A stretch of DNA of 27,269 bases from Bordetella parapertussis (GTDB lineage: Bacteria > Pseudomonadota > Gammaproteobacteria > Burkholderiales > Burkholderiaceae_B), in assembly GCA_945882005.1 (NCBI GenBank), contig CAMCWG010000005.1:1-27269 (forward strand), written 5' to 3'. The notes under the pieces were generated by a model. That model did no database searches. It saw only the letters and a program-made list of their open reading frames with translations, and was not told where the DNA came from. This document shows, piece after piece, positions 1-9,166 of the stretch (within the stretch, counting starts at the first letter, position 1; every line of letters starts with the position of its first letter). The position numbers and the translations under genes were made by a program.

Positions 1-504
1 TCGCTAGAGGCCTACGCACCCTTTTTCTTTGGTTATTACGGCTTAGGCGTATTGGCCTATTGGACAGCGCATACGCGTTTAGGGCGGTTCGGATTCGTCT
101 TGATTACGCTTCTTGGCGCGGTCGCATTGTGGCTAGAGTTTCGCAAGTCCGCTGCCACCGCCACGATCACTGCCCTGCTCCTTGCCATCGCGGACCTAAG
201 GGGGCGACTTGAACACTGGGGAGATCACCCTGTACTGAATTGGTTGGGAGAGCGCTCTTACTCCATTTTTTTAATTCACTACGGCATTTGCATTGGCATC
301 AATGCGCTTTGGAGCGTGTGGTTCCCGACAGGCCTGTCGATCAACGCGGTAGGCATTATTGTGGCTGTCGCCCTATCCTTAGCAGCAGGTGCTTTGCTGT
401 ATCGCTTCGTCGAAAACCGCAACAACGCGTTGGGTCTTAACGCAAGAACAGGAATGTTGGTGGCAGCAGTCGCCCTCACCTTGGTACTTGAACGATCGGT
501 CTAA
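1..504 (+). CDS. Acyltransferase family 3 (OafA/YrhL-like) membrane protein, C-terminal part
   Basis: The frame is open from base 1 to a TAA at 502-504, so this is the last 167 codons of a gene that begins outside the window; the TTG at 52 is internal. The visible part is strongly hydrophobic, with several membrane-spanning segments. It carries the end signature of acyltransferase-3 proteins: a serine-tyrosine-serine followed by an FLIH segment, then a last helix ending in YRFVEN. Proteins of this family transfer acyl (often acetyl) groups onto surface sugars such as O-antigen, exopolysaccharide or peptidoglycan from the inner membrane; the substrate cannot be told from this fragment. It converges on metH with only six bases between the two stop codons and no clear terminator hairpin. 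The family call is fairly safe; the specific role is unknown. Confidence 0.72.
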   Translation, partial: SLEAYAPFFFGYYGLGVLAYWTAHTRLGRFGFVLITLLGAVALWLEFRKSAATATITALLLAIADLRGRLEHWGDHPVLNWLGERSYSIFLIHYGICIGINALWSVWFPTGLSINAVGIIVAVALSLAAGALLYRFVENRNNALGLNARTGMLVAAVALTLVLERSV

Positions 505-510
505 GGTCAG

Positions 511-3500
511 CTAGCCTAAGTTAGGTGCCAACGTGCGTTTGACGTCTTTCTCAGTTCGCCCGGAACGCTTCACATAATCCTCAACCTGATCCTCGCCGAT
601 CGGACCAACGCTAAAGTACTGTGACTGGGGATGACTAAAATAAAACCCCGATACGCTCGCCGCTGGATGCATGGCATAACTTTCGGTCAACATCATGCCA
701 ATATCTGCGCCGTCCAAGACCTCGAACATTTCGCGTTTGACGACGTGCTCCGGGCATGCGGGATAGCCTGGTGCAGGCCGAATGCCCACGTACTCTTCCT
801 TAATCATCTGTTCATTCGTCAGCGTTTCATTCGCCCCGTAACCCCACAGATCTTGTCGCACGCGCGCATGCAGTGCTTCGGCAAAGGCCTCCGCCATGCG
901 ATCTGCTAACGACTTGAACATGATGGACGAGTAGTCGTCGTTTGCAAGCTCAAATTCTTTTTCTTTCTTGTCGACGCCAATACCTGCCGTGACCGCAAAC
1001 AAGCCGATGTAATCGACAACACCCGAAGATTTGGGGGCAATGAAATCCGCTAAACATTTATTTTCAACGCCTTCGCGCTTGATGCCTTGTTGCCGCAGCC
1101 CTCGCCAGGTAAACAACACCTTCTCGCGCGTCTCGTCCTGATAGATCTCGATGTCGTCATCATTGACGGTATTGGCCGGATAGAAACCTACGACACCGTT
1201 CGCGGTTAACCAGCGCCCGTCAATCATGCGCTTAAGCATCGCTTGTCCGTCCTGATGGACTTTACGAGCCTGCTCACCGACAACATGGTCATCGAGAATC
1301 GCTGGGAACTGTCCAAATAAGCTCCAGGTCTGAAAGAACGGCGTCCAGTCGATATAGCGAGCAAGCTCAGCCAAATCAAAGTTCTTAAACGTGCGGCGAC
1401 CAATGAACTTAGGGCGTGGTGGTTGATAGGCAGACCAATCAATCGCTGGTTTGGCAGCACGGGCATCCGTAATCGACATCAAGGGTGCGGCCTGGCGATT
1501 TGCATGACGGCGACGAACATCTTCGTATTCAACGGCCAACTCTTCGAGATAGGTATTCGCCGTCTCGGATACGAGGTTCTGCGCAACGCCCACCGAACGA
1601 CTGGCGTCCGGAACATAAATAACAGGCCCCTCGTAGTGCGGTGCAATCTTGACGGCGGTATGAACCCGACTGGTCGTCGCACCTCCAATCATGAGCGGGA
1701 TCTTGCGGCTACGGAAGTACTCGTCGCGCTGCATCTCGCTTGCGACATAAGCCATTTCTTCCAGGCTGGGCGTAATCAGTCCAGACAAGCCAATCACGTC
1801 AGCTTGTTCGGCTTTCGCCCGCGCCAGGATCTCTGCTGCGGGCACCATCACACCCATATTGATCACTTCAAAGTTATTACACTGAAGCACAACAGTCACG
1901 ATGTTTTTACCAATGTCGTGTACGTCACCTTTTACGGTGGCGATCACGATTTTGCCCTTGGCACGGACATCGCCTCCGGCTGCAGCAATTAATTTCTTCT
2001 CTTCTTCAATGAAGGGGACGAGATGCCCGACGGCTTGCTTCATCACGCGTGCAGATTTGACGACCTGCGGCAAGAACATTTTGCCTTCGCCAAACAAATC
2101 GCCGACGATATTCATGCCGTCCATCAACGGGCCTTCGATGACCTCAATAGGTCGGCCGCCGCGATCAGAGATCTGCTGGCGAATCTCTTCGGTATCTTCA
2201 ACAATAAACTGCGTAATACCATGCACCATCGCATGCGCCAGGCGCTTTTCAACAGACTGCTGACGCCACGTGAGGTCTTCCTCTCTTTTGGCGCCTGAGC
2301 CCTTTACGGAATCCGCAAAAGCAACCAAGCGCTCAGTCGGTGTGCGCGTATCGGCTGGGTCTGTATGCCCGACAGGCTGGGCACGATCCAGCACAACATC
2401 TTCTACAAGATCGCGCAACGCAGGGGCCAGTTCGGCATACACACCAAGCTGGCCTGCATTGACGATACCCATCGTCATGCCTTCACGGATCGCGTAGTAC
2501 AGGAACACGGTATGGATCGCTTCGCGCATCGGCTCATTGCCGCGGAACGAAAAGCTTACGTTCGATACGCCGCCGGAAATACGCGCATGGGGCAACGCGT
2601 TACGAATCCATTTTGTCGATTCAATGAAATCCACTGCGTAGTGGTTGTGCTCGTCAATGCCTGTTGCAATAGCAAAAACGTTCGGATCAAAAATAATATC
2701 TTCCGGGGGAAACCCAACAACGTCGACCAGCAGACGGTAAGCGCGCGTACAGATTTCTTTACGTCGCTCGAGCGTATCAGCCTGACCTTTTTCATCGAAG
2801 GCCATCACGACGGCAGCCGCGCCATACCGGCGGCACAGATGCGCCTGCTTCAAAAAGGGCTCTTCACCCTCTTTGAGCGAGATCGAGTTAACGATGGACT
2901 TACCTTGCACACACTTGAGGCCCGTTTCAATCACAGACCACTTCGAGCTGTCGATCATGACAGGCACGCGCGCGATATCTGGCTCAGACGCAATCAGGTT
3001 GAGGAATCTATGCATACAAGCGACCGAATCCAACATGGCTTCATCCATGTTGATATCGATAATCTGCGCACCATTCTCAACTTGTTGGCGCGCTACAGCA
3101 ACAGCTTCGTCATATTTCTCTTCGCGAATCAAACGGGCAAACATTTTGCTGCCCGTCACGTTGGTGCGCTCACCGACGTTAACAAACAGCGTCGACTCAT
3201 CAATGTTTAAGGCTTCGAGACCGGAGAGTCGGGTTTTAACCGCAATCTCAGGTACGACGCGTATCGGTAAAGCACACACTTTTTCTGCAATGGCCGCGAT
3301 ATGCTCCGGCGTCGTTCCGCAGCAGCCACCCACCATGTTGACAAAGCCGGCACGCGCGAACTCCTCGAGCAAACTTGAAGTATCTGCAGGGGTTTCATCG
3401 AAACCCGTCTCACTCATCGGATTAGGCAGACCTGCGTTGGGGTAAACACAAACGTAGGTATCGCAGATCTTGGAGAGCTCGGCAATGTAGGGGCGCATCA

Positions 3501-4284
3501 GAGCCGCACCCAGTGCGCAGTTCAAGCCGATCGTAATCGGACGAGCATGCCGCACAGAGTTCCAGAACCCTTCAACCGTCTGACCAGACAAGATTCGTCC
3601 GGAGGCATCGGTCACCGTACCGGAAATCATCACCGGCAGCCGTTCACCGCGCGCTTCGAAAACCTCCTCGACTGCAAAAATTGCGGCCTTCGCATTGAGG
3701 GTGTCAAAAATGGTTTCGATCAAGACCAGATCAATCCCTCCGTCCAGCAAGCCATTGAGCTGCTCGGCGTACGCAATACGCAATTCGTCAAACGTGACGT
3801 TACGCGCACCGGGGTCATTCACATCTGGCGAGATCGAAGCTGTTTTAGGTTGTGGGCCTAAGGCACCTGCGACGAACCGCGGTTGCTCAGGCGTACTGAA
3901 TTTGTCGCAGGCCTTGCGTGCAATGCGAGCGGACTCGAGATTTAACTCATAAGCGAGTTCAGCCAAGTCGTAGTCGCCCTGAGCGATCGTTGTCGCACCA
4001 AACGTATTGGTCTCAACGACGTCGGCGCCCGCCTGCAGATATCCCTCGTGCACTTCACGAATGATGTCCGGACGAGTCAGCGTTAAGAGCTCGTTATTAC
4101 CCTTGACGTCCCTACCATGCTCGGCAAAGCGTGTGCCACGAAAATCCGTTTCGGACAGTTTGTAGCGCTGGATCATTGTGCCCATCGCGCCATCCAAAAT
4201 CATCATCCGCCGACCCAAGCGTCGAGCAAACTCCGCACCTCGCGTGTAGCTCTCAATTGGGTAGGGTAATTTTGGATAGGACAT
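511..4284 (-). CDS. metH: Cobalamin-dependent methionine synthase MetH
   Basis: MetH transfers a methyl group from 5-methyltetrahydrofolate through protein-bound cobalamin to homocysteine, making methionine in the cytoplasm. The product is 1257 residues (E. coli MetH is about 1227) and all four modules are seen. The homocysteine domain (about 20-340) has the zinc-binding cysteines in GLNC (Cys256) and GGCCGT (Cys321, Cys322). The folate domain begins near [12 protein letters not shown] (about 367-378). The B12 domain has the cobalt-ligand histidine in DVHDIG (His789). The C-terminal AdoMet reactivation domain contains [12 protein letters not shown]. The frame stays open upstream to 4332, but the ATG at 4284 fits the family N-terminus best; its ribosome site is weak. 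It is divergent from btuB, which makes functional sense because the enzyme needs B12. I see no riboswitch on its own strand. Confidence 0.97.
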   Translation of the reverse strand: MSYPKLPYPIESYTRGAEFARRLGRRMMILDGAMGTMIQRYKLSETDFRGTRFAEHGRDVKGNNELLTLTRPDIIREVHEGYLQAGADVVETNTFGATTIAQGDYDLAELAYELNLESARIARKACDKFSTPEQPRFVAGALGPQPKTASISPDVNDPGARNVTFDELRIAYAEQLNGLLDGGIDLVLIETIFDTLNAKAAIFAVEEVFEARGERLPVMISGTVTDASGRILSGQTVEGFWNSVRHARPITIGLNCALGAALMRPYIAELSKICDTYVCVYPNAGLPNPMSETGFDETPADTSSLLEEFARAGFVNMVGGCCGTTPEHIAAIAEKVCALPIRVVPEIAVKTRLSGLEALNIDESTLFVNVGERTNVTGSKMFARLIREEKYDEAVAVARQQVENGAQIIDINMDEAMLDSVACMHRFLNLIASEPDIARVPVMIDSSKWSVIETGLKCVQGKSIVNSISLKEGEEPFLKQAHLCRRYGAAAVVMAFDEKGQADTLERRKEICTRAYRLLVDVVGFPPEDIIFDPNVFAIATGIDEHNHYAVDFIESTKWIRNALPHARISGGVSNVSFSFRGNEPMREAIHTVFLYYAIREGMTMGIVNAGQLGVYAELAPALRDLVEDVVLDRAQPVGHTDPADTRTPTERLVAFADSVKGSGAKREEDLTWRQQSVEKRLAHAMVHGITQFIVEDTEEIRQQISDRGGRPIEVIEGPLMDGMNIVGDLFGEGKMFLPQVVKSARVMKQAVGHLVPFIEEEKKLIAAAGGDVRAKGKIVIATVKGDVHDIGKNIVTVVLQCNNFEVINMGVMVPAAEILARAKAEQADVIGLSGLITPSLEEMAYVASEMQRDEYFRSRKIPLMIGGATTSRVHTAVKIAPHYEGPVIYVPDASRSVGVAQNLVSETANTYLEELAVEYEDVRRRHANRQAAPLMSITDARAAKPAIDWSAYQPPRPKFIGRRTFKNFDLAELARYIDWTPFFQTWSLFGQFPAILDDHVVGEQARKVHQDGQAMLKRMIDGRWLTANGVVGFYPANTVNDDDIEIYQDETREKVLFTWRGLRQQGIKREGVENKCLADFIAPKSSGVVDYIGLFAVTAGIGVDKKEKEFELANDDYSSIMFKSLADRMAEAFAEALHARVRQDLWGYGANETLTNEQMIKEEYVGIRPAPGYPACPEHVVKREMFEVLDGADIGMMLTESYAMHPAASVSGFYFSHPQSQYFSVGPIGEDQVEDYVKRSGRTEKDVKRTLAPNLG

Positions 4285-4414
4285 GATTGTCTTGCTTAAA
4301 AGTAGAGTGGCGAATAACCCTAAGGCAGCCAACCCGACATCGTACCAAAAACAGGGGCATGCTACATTGACAGCAGAGTTGGTGCTTTCGATGCAAAGAC
4401 CTTATTGCCACAAG
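4285..4414. promoter_or_regulatory. metH/btuB divergent promoter region
   Basis: This is the gene-free part between the metH start and the riboswitch; it must hold the promoters of both divergent genes. On the plus strand a perfect -35 box TTGACA lies at 4367-4372. The hexamer 17 bases downstream (GATGCA, 4390-4395) is a poor -10 box, but a start near 4402 would sit just before the riboswitch. An alternative pair is TTGGTG at 4379 with TATTGC at 4403. I see no convincing minus-strand promoter for metH by eye. The assignment is inference from spacing only. Confidence 0.35.
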
Positions 4415-4632
4415 CAAATTGGTCGCATTGGGAAAGTTAAACGGGAAACAGGGAAACACGTCTTTTTTGACGGTTGTGCCTGTGCTGCCCCCGCAACGGT
4501 CAACCTTGAACACCTCGCTGTTCGTTCAAGGCCAGCCCGATACCGGCCACCTCAAGCGGAAATATCTGGACAAACAGCCGGGATTTCTTTCACGGAATGG
4601 TTGTGCGGGGACGCACGCCTTAAATGAGGTTC
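4415..4632 (+). promoter_or_regulatory. Cobalamin (B12) riboswitch in the btuB leader
   Basis: The leader carries the landmarks of the cobalamin aptamer in the right order: a GGT near 4421, GTTAAACGGGAAAC (4436-4449), the strongly conserved CTGCCCCCGCAACGGT (4485-4500), a hairpin (stem 4504-4510 with 4525-4531), and the B12 box AGCCCGATACCGGCC (4534-4548). After the aptamer, a hairpin GTGCG/CGCAC (4603-4616) and the btuB ribosome site GAGG (4626-4629) form the expression platform. There is no terminator-like stem with a U-run, so control is probably at translation start. The hairpin loop contains CCTCG (4513-4517), which can pair with TGAGG (4625-4629). The peripheral arm next to the hairpin looks short. 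When B12 is plentiful, such elements lower BtuB synthesis. Aptamer ends are approximate. Confidence 0.9.
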
Positions 4633-4634
4633 TT

Positions 4635-6560
4635 ATGCAACATCCCTTTCTCCGGCTTTCCGCCGGTGCTGTCCTTTGGGCAGCCACAACATGCGTTTTC
4701 GCTCAAAACGCTGACCCAAGCCCAGGCCCCACTTCACAAATCCCACAGCTATCTACAATCGTTGTCACCCCTGCGCGAACCCCTGAGCCCTTAGGCGACA
4801 CGCTCGGCGACAATAGCGTCATCAGCCGCGAAAATCTGGACAATTTGCCAAACGGCACGCTAGGCGATGCACTGATCAGGCAACACAGTATTGAAACCGT
4901 CAATTACGGTGGTCCACAGACACTCAATACGCTGAACATCCGCGGGACCAATAGCAATCAATCTTTGGTGCTGATCGATGGCCTGCGCATTAACAACGCC
5001 ACAAATGGCCTGCCGTCGATCAATGCGATTCCACTCAACAGTGTCGAGCGCATCGAGGTGGTGCGGGGCACAAGTAGCAGCCTGTATGGTGCCGATGCGA
5101 TTGGTGGTGTGATCAACGTCATTACCCGTGGAGAGCAAGATAGACCCTTTTCGGCCTATGCCAATGCGGGTGTCGGCACCTATGCCACCACCCAATATGA
5201 TGCAGGTTTCTCAGGAGCAGCAGAGGGTTGGGTGTACAGCTTGTACGGTGGCTATGGGCAAAGCGGGGGTTTCAACACCAACCGCAGCAGTGCCTACTAT
5301 TACAACCCTGACAAAGACTCGTATTACCGCAGCAACGTAGGCGGCACACTAGGCTACACGTACAAGCCAGGTCAAACACTAACGCTGCAGACGTTCCAGT
5401 CGACCGTAAACGGCGGCTACGACATGGGCATGCCTTACTTTAACGACCGCGGCGTACAAACCCTAAGCAGCAATATGCTGACTAGCCGCAACGTCGTTTC
5501 CGCGCTTTGGACCAGCACACTGCGCGCTGGATTCTCTGTCGATGACTACAAAACGATAGGCGCTACGACAGGCGTGCTGGATGGCACGCAGTACTTCAAA
5601 ACACGCCAAAATCAATACGTATGGCAAAACGACTTGAAGTTTTCACCGACCCAAATCGTCAGCCTGGCCTATGAGCGACTTGAGCAAAGCGTGGATGGTA
5701 CGTTATCAAATGGCGACTACATGGCGCCTGCCTTTGTGAACTACCAGCAGACCTCACGTTACACCAACTCGTTACTAGCCATTTATCGGGGCAACTGGGG
5801 CCCGCAATCGGTTCAAGGCAGCGTGCGCACGGATAACAACTCTCAGTACGGAAACTTCGTCACAGGCAGTCTGACCTATGGGCTTGAGTTGTCAAAGAAT
5901 TGGCGTGCAAGCGTTGGTGCTAACACCGGTTTTCGGGCACCGAACTTTAACGAACTGTATTGGCCAGTGACCCCATTTTTTATGGGCAATCCCTTGCTGC
6001 AGCCAGAGAAATCACGCAACGTCGAAGCGGGTTTACGATACACCACAGACAAGACTCAGCTCGGGCTCACGATATATCGCAACGAGATTTCGAATCTGAT
6101 CTTGAACCAACCGAGCATAGCGGCCGACCCCTATTCGCCCTACATACCAACAAATATTGGACGAGCGACCATACAGGGTGTCACGCTTACGGGCAACCAG
6201 CGCTTGGGCTCTTCAACCCTCGTGAGGGGTAGTTTCGACTGGCTTGATCCGCGTAACGCAGACACCGGAGAGCTGCTGCCGCAGCGGGCTCAACAGGTGT
6301 TAAAGCTCGCGGTAGATCAGTCCATTGGGCGCGGGCGCCTGACGGCCGAGTTCTATGTCACCAGCGCCCGGCGGGACTCCTTCTCGGGCGACACCTTGGC
6401 CGGCTTCAATCTCTTAAATCTCGCAGCAAGCTATCCGGTCTCAGATAACGCCGAGGTGCAACTACGTTGGAACAACGTGTTTGGGCAGCAATATACTTTG
6501 GTTCAGGGCTACAACACGCCGGGCTCAAACGTGTTTGTAAATCTTGCCCTGCGGATGTAA
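4635..6560 (+). CDS. btuB: TonB-dependent outer-membrane vitamin B12 receptor BtuB
   Basis: BtuB takes up cobalamin across the outer membrane using TonB energy. The product is 641 residues. It starts with a signal peptide (about 1-23, ending CVFAQ), followed by a TonB box (STIVVTPAR), a plug domain (about residues 50-165, with LNIRGTNSN, LVLIDGLRI and GGVINVITRG), and a 22-strand-type barrel rich in alternating aromatic residues. The ATG at 4635 is chosen because GAGG lies five bases upstream and the signal peptide begins there; the frame is open further upstream but overlaps the riboswitch. It is directly controlled by that riboswitch and is followed after four bases by btuF. The last residue is Met (NLALRM), not the usual terminal Phe. 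Other TonB receptors (haem, siderophore) are made unlikely by the B12 riboswitch and btuF. Confidence 0.93.
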   Translation: MQHPFLRLSAGAVLWAATTCVFAQNADPSPGPTSQIPQLSTIVVTPARTPEPLGDTLGDNSVISRENLDNLPNGTLGDALIRQHSIETVNYGGPQTLNTLNIRGTNSNQSLVLIDGLRINNATNGLPSINAIPLNSVERIEVVRGTSSSLYGADAIGGVINVITRGEQDRPFSAYANAGVGTYATTQYDAGFSGAAEGWVYSLYGGYGQSGGFNTNRSSAYYYNPDKDSYYRSNVGGTLGYTYKPGQTLTLQTFQSTVNGGYDMGMPYFNDRGVQTLSSNMLTSRNVVSALWTSTLRAGFSVDDYKTIGATTGVLDGTQYFKTRQNQYVWQNDLKFSPTQIVSLAYERLEQSVDGTLSNGDYMAPAFVNYQQTSRYTNSLLAIYRGNWGPQSVQGSVRTDNNSQYGNFVTGSLTYGLELSKNWRASVGANTGFRAPNFNELYWPVTPFFMGNPLLQPEKSRNVEAGLRYTTDKTQLGLTIYRNEISNLILNQPSIAADPYSPYIPTNIGRATIQGVTLTGNQRLGSSTLVRGSFDWLDPRNADTGELLPQRAQQVLKLAVDQSIGRGRLTAEFYVTSARRDSFSGDTLAGFNLLNLAASYPVSDNAEVQLRWNNVFGQQYTLVQGYNTPGSNVFVNLALRM

Positions 6561-6564
6561 AGAC

Positions 6565-7437
6565 ATGTTGCGTCGCCTCGTTCTCTGCCTGGTCTGTTGT
6601 GTCCTGCAAGGCGCTCAGGCTTGGGCAGAGATCGTGGTGCGCGACGATAGCGGTCGCAATGTCGTGCTGGAGCGGCCTGCACGGCGTGTCGTGACGCTTA
6701 GCCCCCACGCAACCGAGCTCGTCTTTGCCGCTGGAGGTGGCAATCAAATTGTGGCAACTGTCACGCCCAGTGACTATCCGCCGCAAGCGCGTGAACTCCC
6801 CCGCATTGGAGATGGCGTCAACCCGGATCCGGAGCGAGTAGCCGCTTACGCACCAGATCTGATCGTAGGATGGCTACCCTCGCAACACGAAGCGCTCAAG
6901 GTGCTGAACATACCGTTCTTTATCAGCGCACCAACAAGATTGGCTGGGGTGGGCGACAACATTGCAAGGCTTGGAGAGCTATTAGGGACTACGCAGATAG
7001 CAAGCAAAAAAACTGCTGAACTTTCGGCTCGCTTAGAGGCACTCTTACGCCCGCCCCCGACCACGCCAGTGAAGATTTTTCTGCAAGTTGGCCATCCCGC
7101 CCAATACACTTTAAATCGAAATAATCTTTTGTCGACGGTAATCTCCCTGTGTGGGGGACAAAACGTCTTTGCTGCCTCTGGGGCGGCTGCGCCGCTGATC
7201 AGCCCCGAAAGTGTGCTGGCTCAGGCGCCGGATGTTGTCCTCGTCGGACGCCCGGACTCCACGGCGCAGCCCCGGCAAGACCCTGAAGCACTGGATTATT
7301 GGAAAAAAAATGGCTTGCCGGCGGCACAAGCCGGACATGTGTATATGATGGATGCTGCCGTCCTGTTTAGACCTGGACCTCGCTTAATCGATGCCGCAGA
7401 CTCGATTTGCACCCTGCTCCAACAAGTTCGAAAATAG
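6565..7437 (+). CDS. btuF: Periplasmic cobalamin-binding protein BtuF
   Basis: This is the periplasmic carrier that hands B12 from BtuB to the inner-membrane ABC transporter BtuCD. The product is 290 residues, close to the family's usual 260-290. A signal peptide is visible at the start ([11 protein letters not shown] through AWA, about 1-19). The mature part follows the helical-backbone (class III) binding-protein pattern: [17 protein letters not shown] near the front, a central DLIVGW, and [18 protein letters not shown] at the end. The ATG at 6565 is preferred over a TTG at 6544, since it starts the signal peptide and lies four bases after the btuB stop. It is surely co-transcribed with btuB. 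The permease and ATPase partners (btuC, btuD) are not in the window; the next gene is thiG. A siderophore-binding role is possible by fold but not by context. Confidence 0.88.
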   Translation: MLRRLVLCLVCCVLQGAQAWAEIVVRDDSGRNVVLERPARRVVTLSPHATELVFAAGGGNQIVATVTPSDYPPQARELPRIGDGVNPDPERVAAYAPDLIVGWLPSQHEALKVLNIPFFISAPTRLAGVGDNIARLGELLGTTQIASKKTAELSARLEALLRPPPTTPVKIFLQVGHPAQYTLNRNNLLSTVISLCGGQNVFAASGAAAPLISPESVLAQAPDVVLVGRPDSTAQPRQDPEALDYWKKNGLPAAQAGHVYMMDAAVLFRPGPRLIDAADSICTLLQQVRK

Positions 7438-7475
7438 GGCCTGCTTTCAATGCCTTCCATTTAAAGATCACGTTC

Positions 7476-8285
7476 ATGACTGCCACCTCAAACGACCCAT
7501 TAGTGATTGCAGGGACCTCTTATCAATCACGCCTGCTCGTGGGTACTGGGAAGTACCAAGATTTTGCACAAACGCGTCAGGCGATCGACGCGAGCGGCGC
7601 ACAAATTGTCACCGTTGCGATCCGCCGAACCAATATTGGCCAAAATGCAAACGAACCAAGTCTGCTGGAACATCTGCCGCCGAATCAGTTCACACTCCTG
7701 CCAAATACGGCCGGTTGTTACACAGCTGACGATGCCGTACGCACATTGCGCTTGGCGCGCGAACTCCTCGATGGCCATAAGCTCGTAAAGCTCGAAGTAT
7801 TGGGTGATCCGCACACCCTGTTTCCAAATATGCCGGAAACCTTGGCGGCTGCAAAAACCCTGGTGGCGGACGGTTTTCATGTCATGGTGTATTGCACGGA
7901 CGACCCGGTGCAATGTCGGATGCTCGAAGACATAGGCTGCGTCGCAGTCATGCCACTGGCCTCCTTAATCGGCTCTGGCATGGGGATCCTCAACCCCTGG
8001 AATCTGCGCTTAATCATTGATCAGGCACGAGTGCCCGTCCTAGTGGATGCCGGAGTAGGCACCGCCTCGGATGCAGCAATCGCCATGGAGTTGGGTTGCG
8101 ATGGCGTACTCATGAACACAGCGATTGCTGGTGCCACACATCCTGTCCTCATGGCCAGCGCAATGAATAAGGCGGTCCAGGCCGGGCGCGAGGCTTACCT
8201 CGCAGGCCGCGTTCCGCGTAAAACGTACGCAGCTGCCCCAAGCTCGCCTACGTCAGGCCTAATATCTCCGACAACTAGCAAATAA
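7476..8285 (+). CDS. thiG: Thiazole synthase ThiG
   Basis: ThiG condenses 1-deoxy-D-xylulose 5-phosphate, dehydroglycine and the sulfur of ThiS-thiocarboxylate into the thiazole phosphate of thiamine. The 269-residue product shows the family motifs: LLVGTGKY (20-27), the Schiff-base lysine in VKLEV (Lys105), [12 protein letters not shown] and [17 protein letters not shown]. The ATG at 7476 fits the family N-terminus; the frame is open upstream into the end of btuF but has no better start. The ribosome site is weak (AAAGA). It follows btuF by 38 bases on the same strand, with no terminator and no TPP riboswitch in between, and overlaps thiD by one base (TAATG). The sulfur carrier thiS, often adjacent, is absent from the window. 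Confidence 0.95.
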   Translation: MTATSNDPLVIAGTSYQSRLLVGTGKYQDFAQTRQAIDASGAQIVTVAIRRTNIGQNANEPSLLEHLPPNQFTLLPNTAGCYTADDAVRTLRLARELLDGHKLVKLEVLGDPHTLFPNMPETLAAAKTLVADGFHVMVYCTDDPVQCRMLEDIGCVAVMPLASLIGSGMGILNPWNLRLIIDQARVPVLVDAGVGTASDAAIAMELGCDGVLMNTAIAGATHPVLMASAMNKAVQAGREAYLAGRVPRKTYAAAPSSPTSGLISPTTSK

Positions 8286-9133
8286 TGTCCACAGACTCCG
8301 TACGTGCAATTCCCAACACGCTGACCATTGCCGGGATGGACCCGTCCGGCGGAGCGGGAATTCTCGCTGACGTGAAGGCCATGAGCGCACTTGGTGCCTA
8401 CGCATGCGCGGTGGTCGCTGCACTGACGGCCCAAAATACACAAGCCGTCACCGATATCTCGCCCGTAAACCCACAGTTTGTGCGGGCACAACTCGACACG
8501 TTGTTTGCGGACGTTGAAATCCATGCCGTAAAGGTTGGCATGCTGGGGCAGACGGGTGTCATCGAAGTTGTCGCAGACCGCCTTGGGCACCACAAGCCAC
8601 CTCACCTCGTGCTCGACCCCGTAATGGTGGCCAAAAGCGGGGATCTCTTACTTGAACAGAAGGCCGTTGGCGCCCTGCGCGAGCAGTTACTGCCACTCGC
8701 CACAGTCATCACCCCCAATCTGCCTGAAGCCGGCGTCCTGCTCGAAATGCGGTCTGTGGAAACCGTTCGGGAAATGCGACGCGTGGCCGAACGCTTGCGA
8801 AACCTGATGACCCACGGCGGACACCGCTGGGTGCTGCTCAAAGGCGGCCATCTGCCAGGGAACGACACCATCGATATCCTGCATGATGGTGACAAAATGA
8901 TTGAATTACCAGGCCATCGAATCCAAACGCGAAACACCCATGGCACTGGCTGCACACTCTCTGCTGCGCTCGCAGCCCTTTTGCCACAAACCGACTCTGT
9001 CATTGATGCGACACGGGCGGCAAAGGACTACTTGGTGGCCGCGATTGCCAGCGCCGATATGCTCAAGGTAGGCCACGGCCACGGTCCGGTGCACCACTTC
9101 CACAAACTATGGGCAGGAAAACCCTTACAATAA
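8285..9133 (+). CDS. thiD: Hydroxymethylpyrimidine (phosphate) kinase ThiD
   Basis: ThiD phosphorylates hydroxymethylpyrimidine and its monophosphate to give the pyrimidine diphosphate that joins the thiazole in thiamine synthesis. The product is 282 residues, near the family's usual 265-280. It carries IAGMDPSGGAGILADVK (15-31), LDPVMVAKSGD (110-120), the nucleotide-binding and catalytic GTGC (220-223) and the common end motif GHGHGPVHHF. Its ATG shares one base with the thiG stop, so the two are translationally coupled. The stop codon lies inside a perfect inverted repeat that may act as a terminator. With thiG it supplies both halves of the thiamine precursor; thiE and thiC are not here. 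Confidence 0.95.
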   Translation: MSTDSVRAIPNTLTIAGMDPSGGAGILADVKAMSALGAYACAVVAALTAQNTQAVTDISPVNPQFVRAQLDTLFADVEIHAVKVGMLGQTGVIEVVADRLGHHKPPHLVLDPVMVAKSGDLLLEQKAVGALREQLLPLATVITPNLPEAGVLLEMRSVETVREMRRVAERLRNLMTHGGHRWVLLKGGHLPGNDTIDILHDGDKMIELPGHRIQTRNTHGTGCTLSAALAALLPQTDSVIDATRAAKDYLVAAIASADMLKVGHGHGPVHHFHKLWAGKPLQ

Positions 9134-9142
9134 GGGTTTTCC
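9116..9142 (+). terminator. Perfect inverted repeat at the end of thiD, possible weak terminator
   Basis: Two 12-base arms (GGAAAACCCTTA and its exact complement) flank a 3-base loop (CAA). The inner stem CCCTTA/TAAGGG is followed by TTTT, which resembles a short intrinsic terminator; the symmetry means it could work from either side. The thiD stop codon (9131-9133) is part of the right arm. The T-run is short and is followed by CC, so termination may be only partial, and read-through into the next gene is possible. Confidence 0.5.
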
Positions 9143-9166
9143 GCAATACGTCTTGAAAGTGTGCCC

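Noticed and set aside
2365..3210. A 281-codon open frame on the plus strand, antisense to metH
   Set aside because: metH is unmistakable across this region; the antisense protein has no family-like motif, and no promoter or ribosome site was seen.
4379..4414. GGTGC at 4381 as the 5' end of the cobalamin aptamer
   Set aside because: The distance to the GTTAAACGGGAA core is too long; the GGT at 4421 fits better, so I placed the aptamer start near 4415.
7438..7475. A TPP riboswitch before thiG
   Set aside because: The gap is only 38 bases and lacks the conserved CTGAGA and ACCTGA elements.
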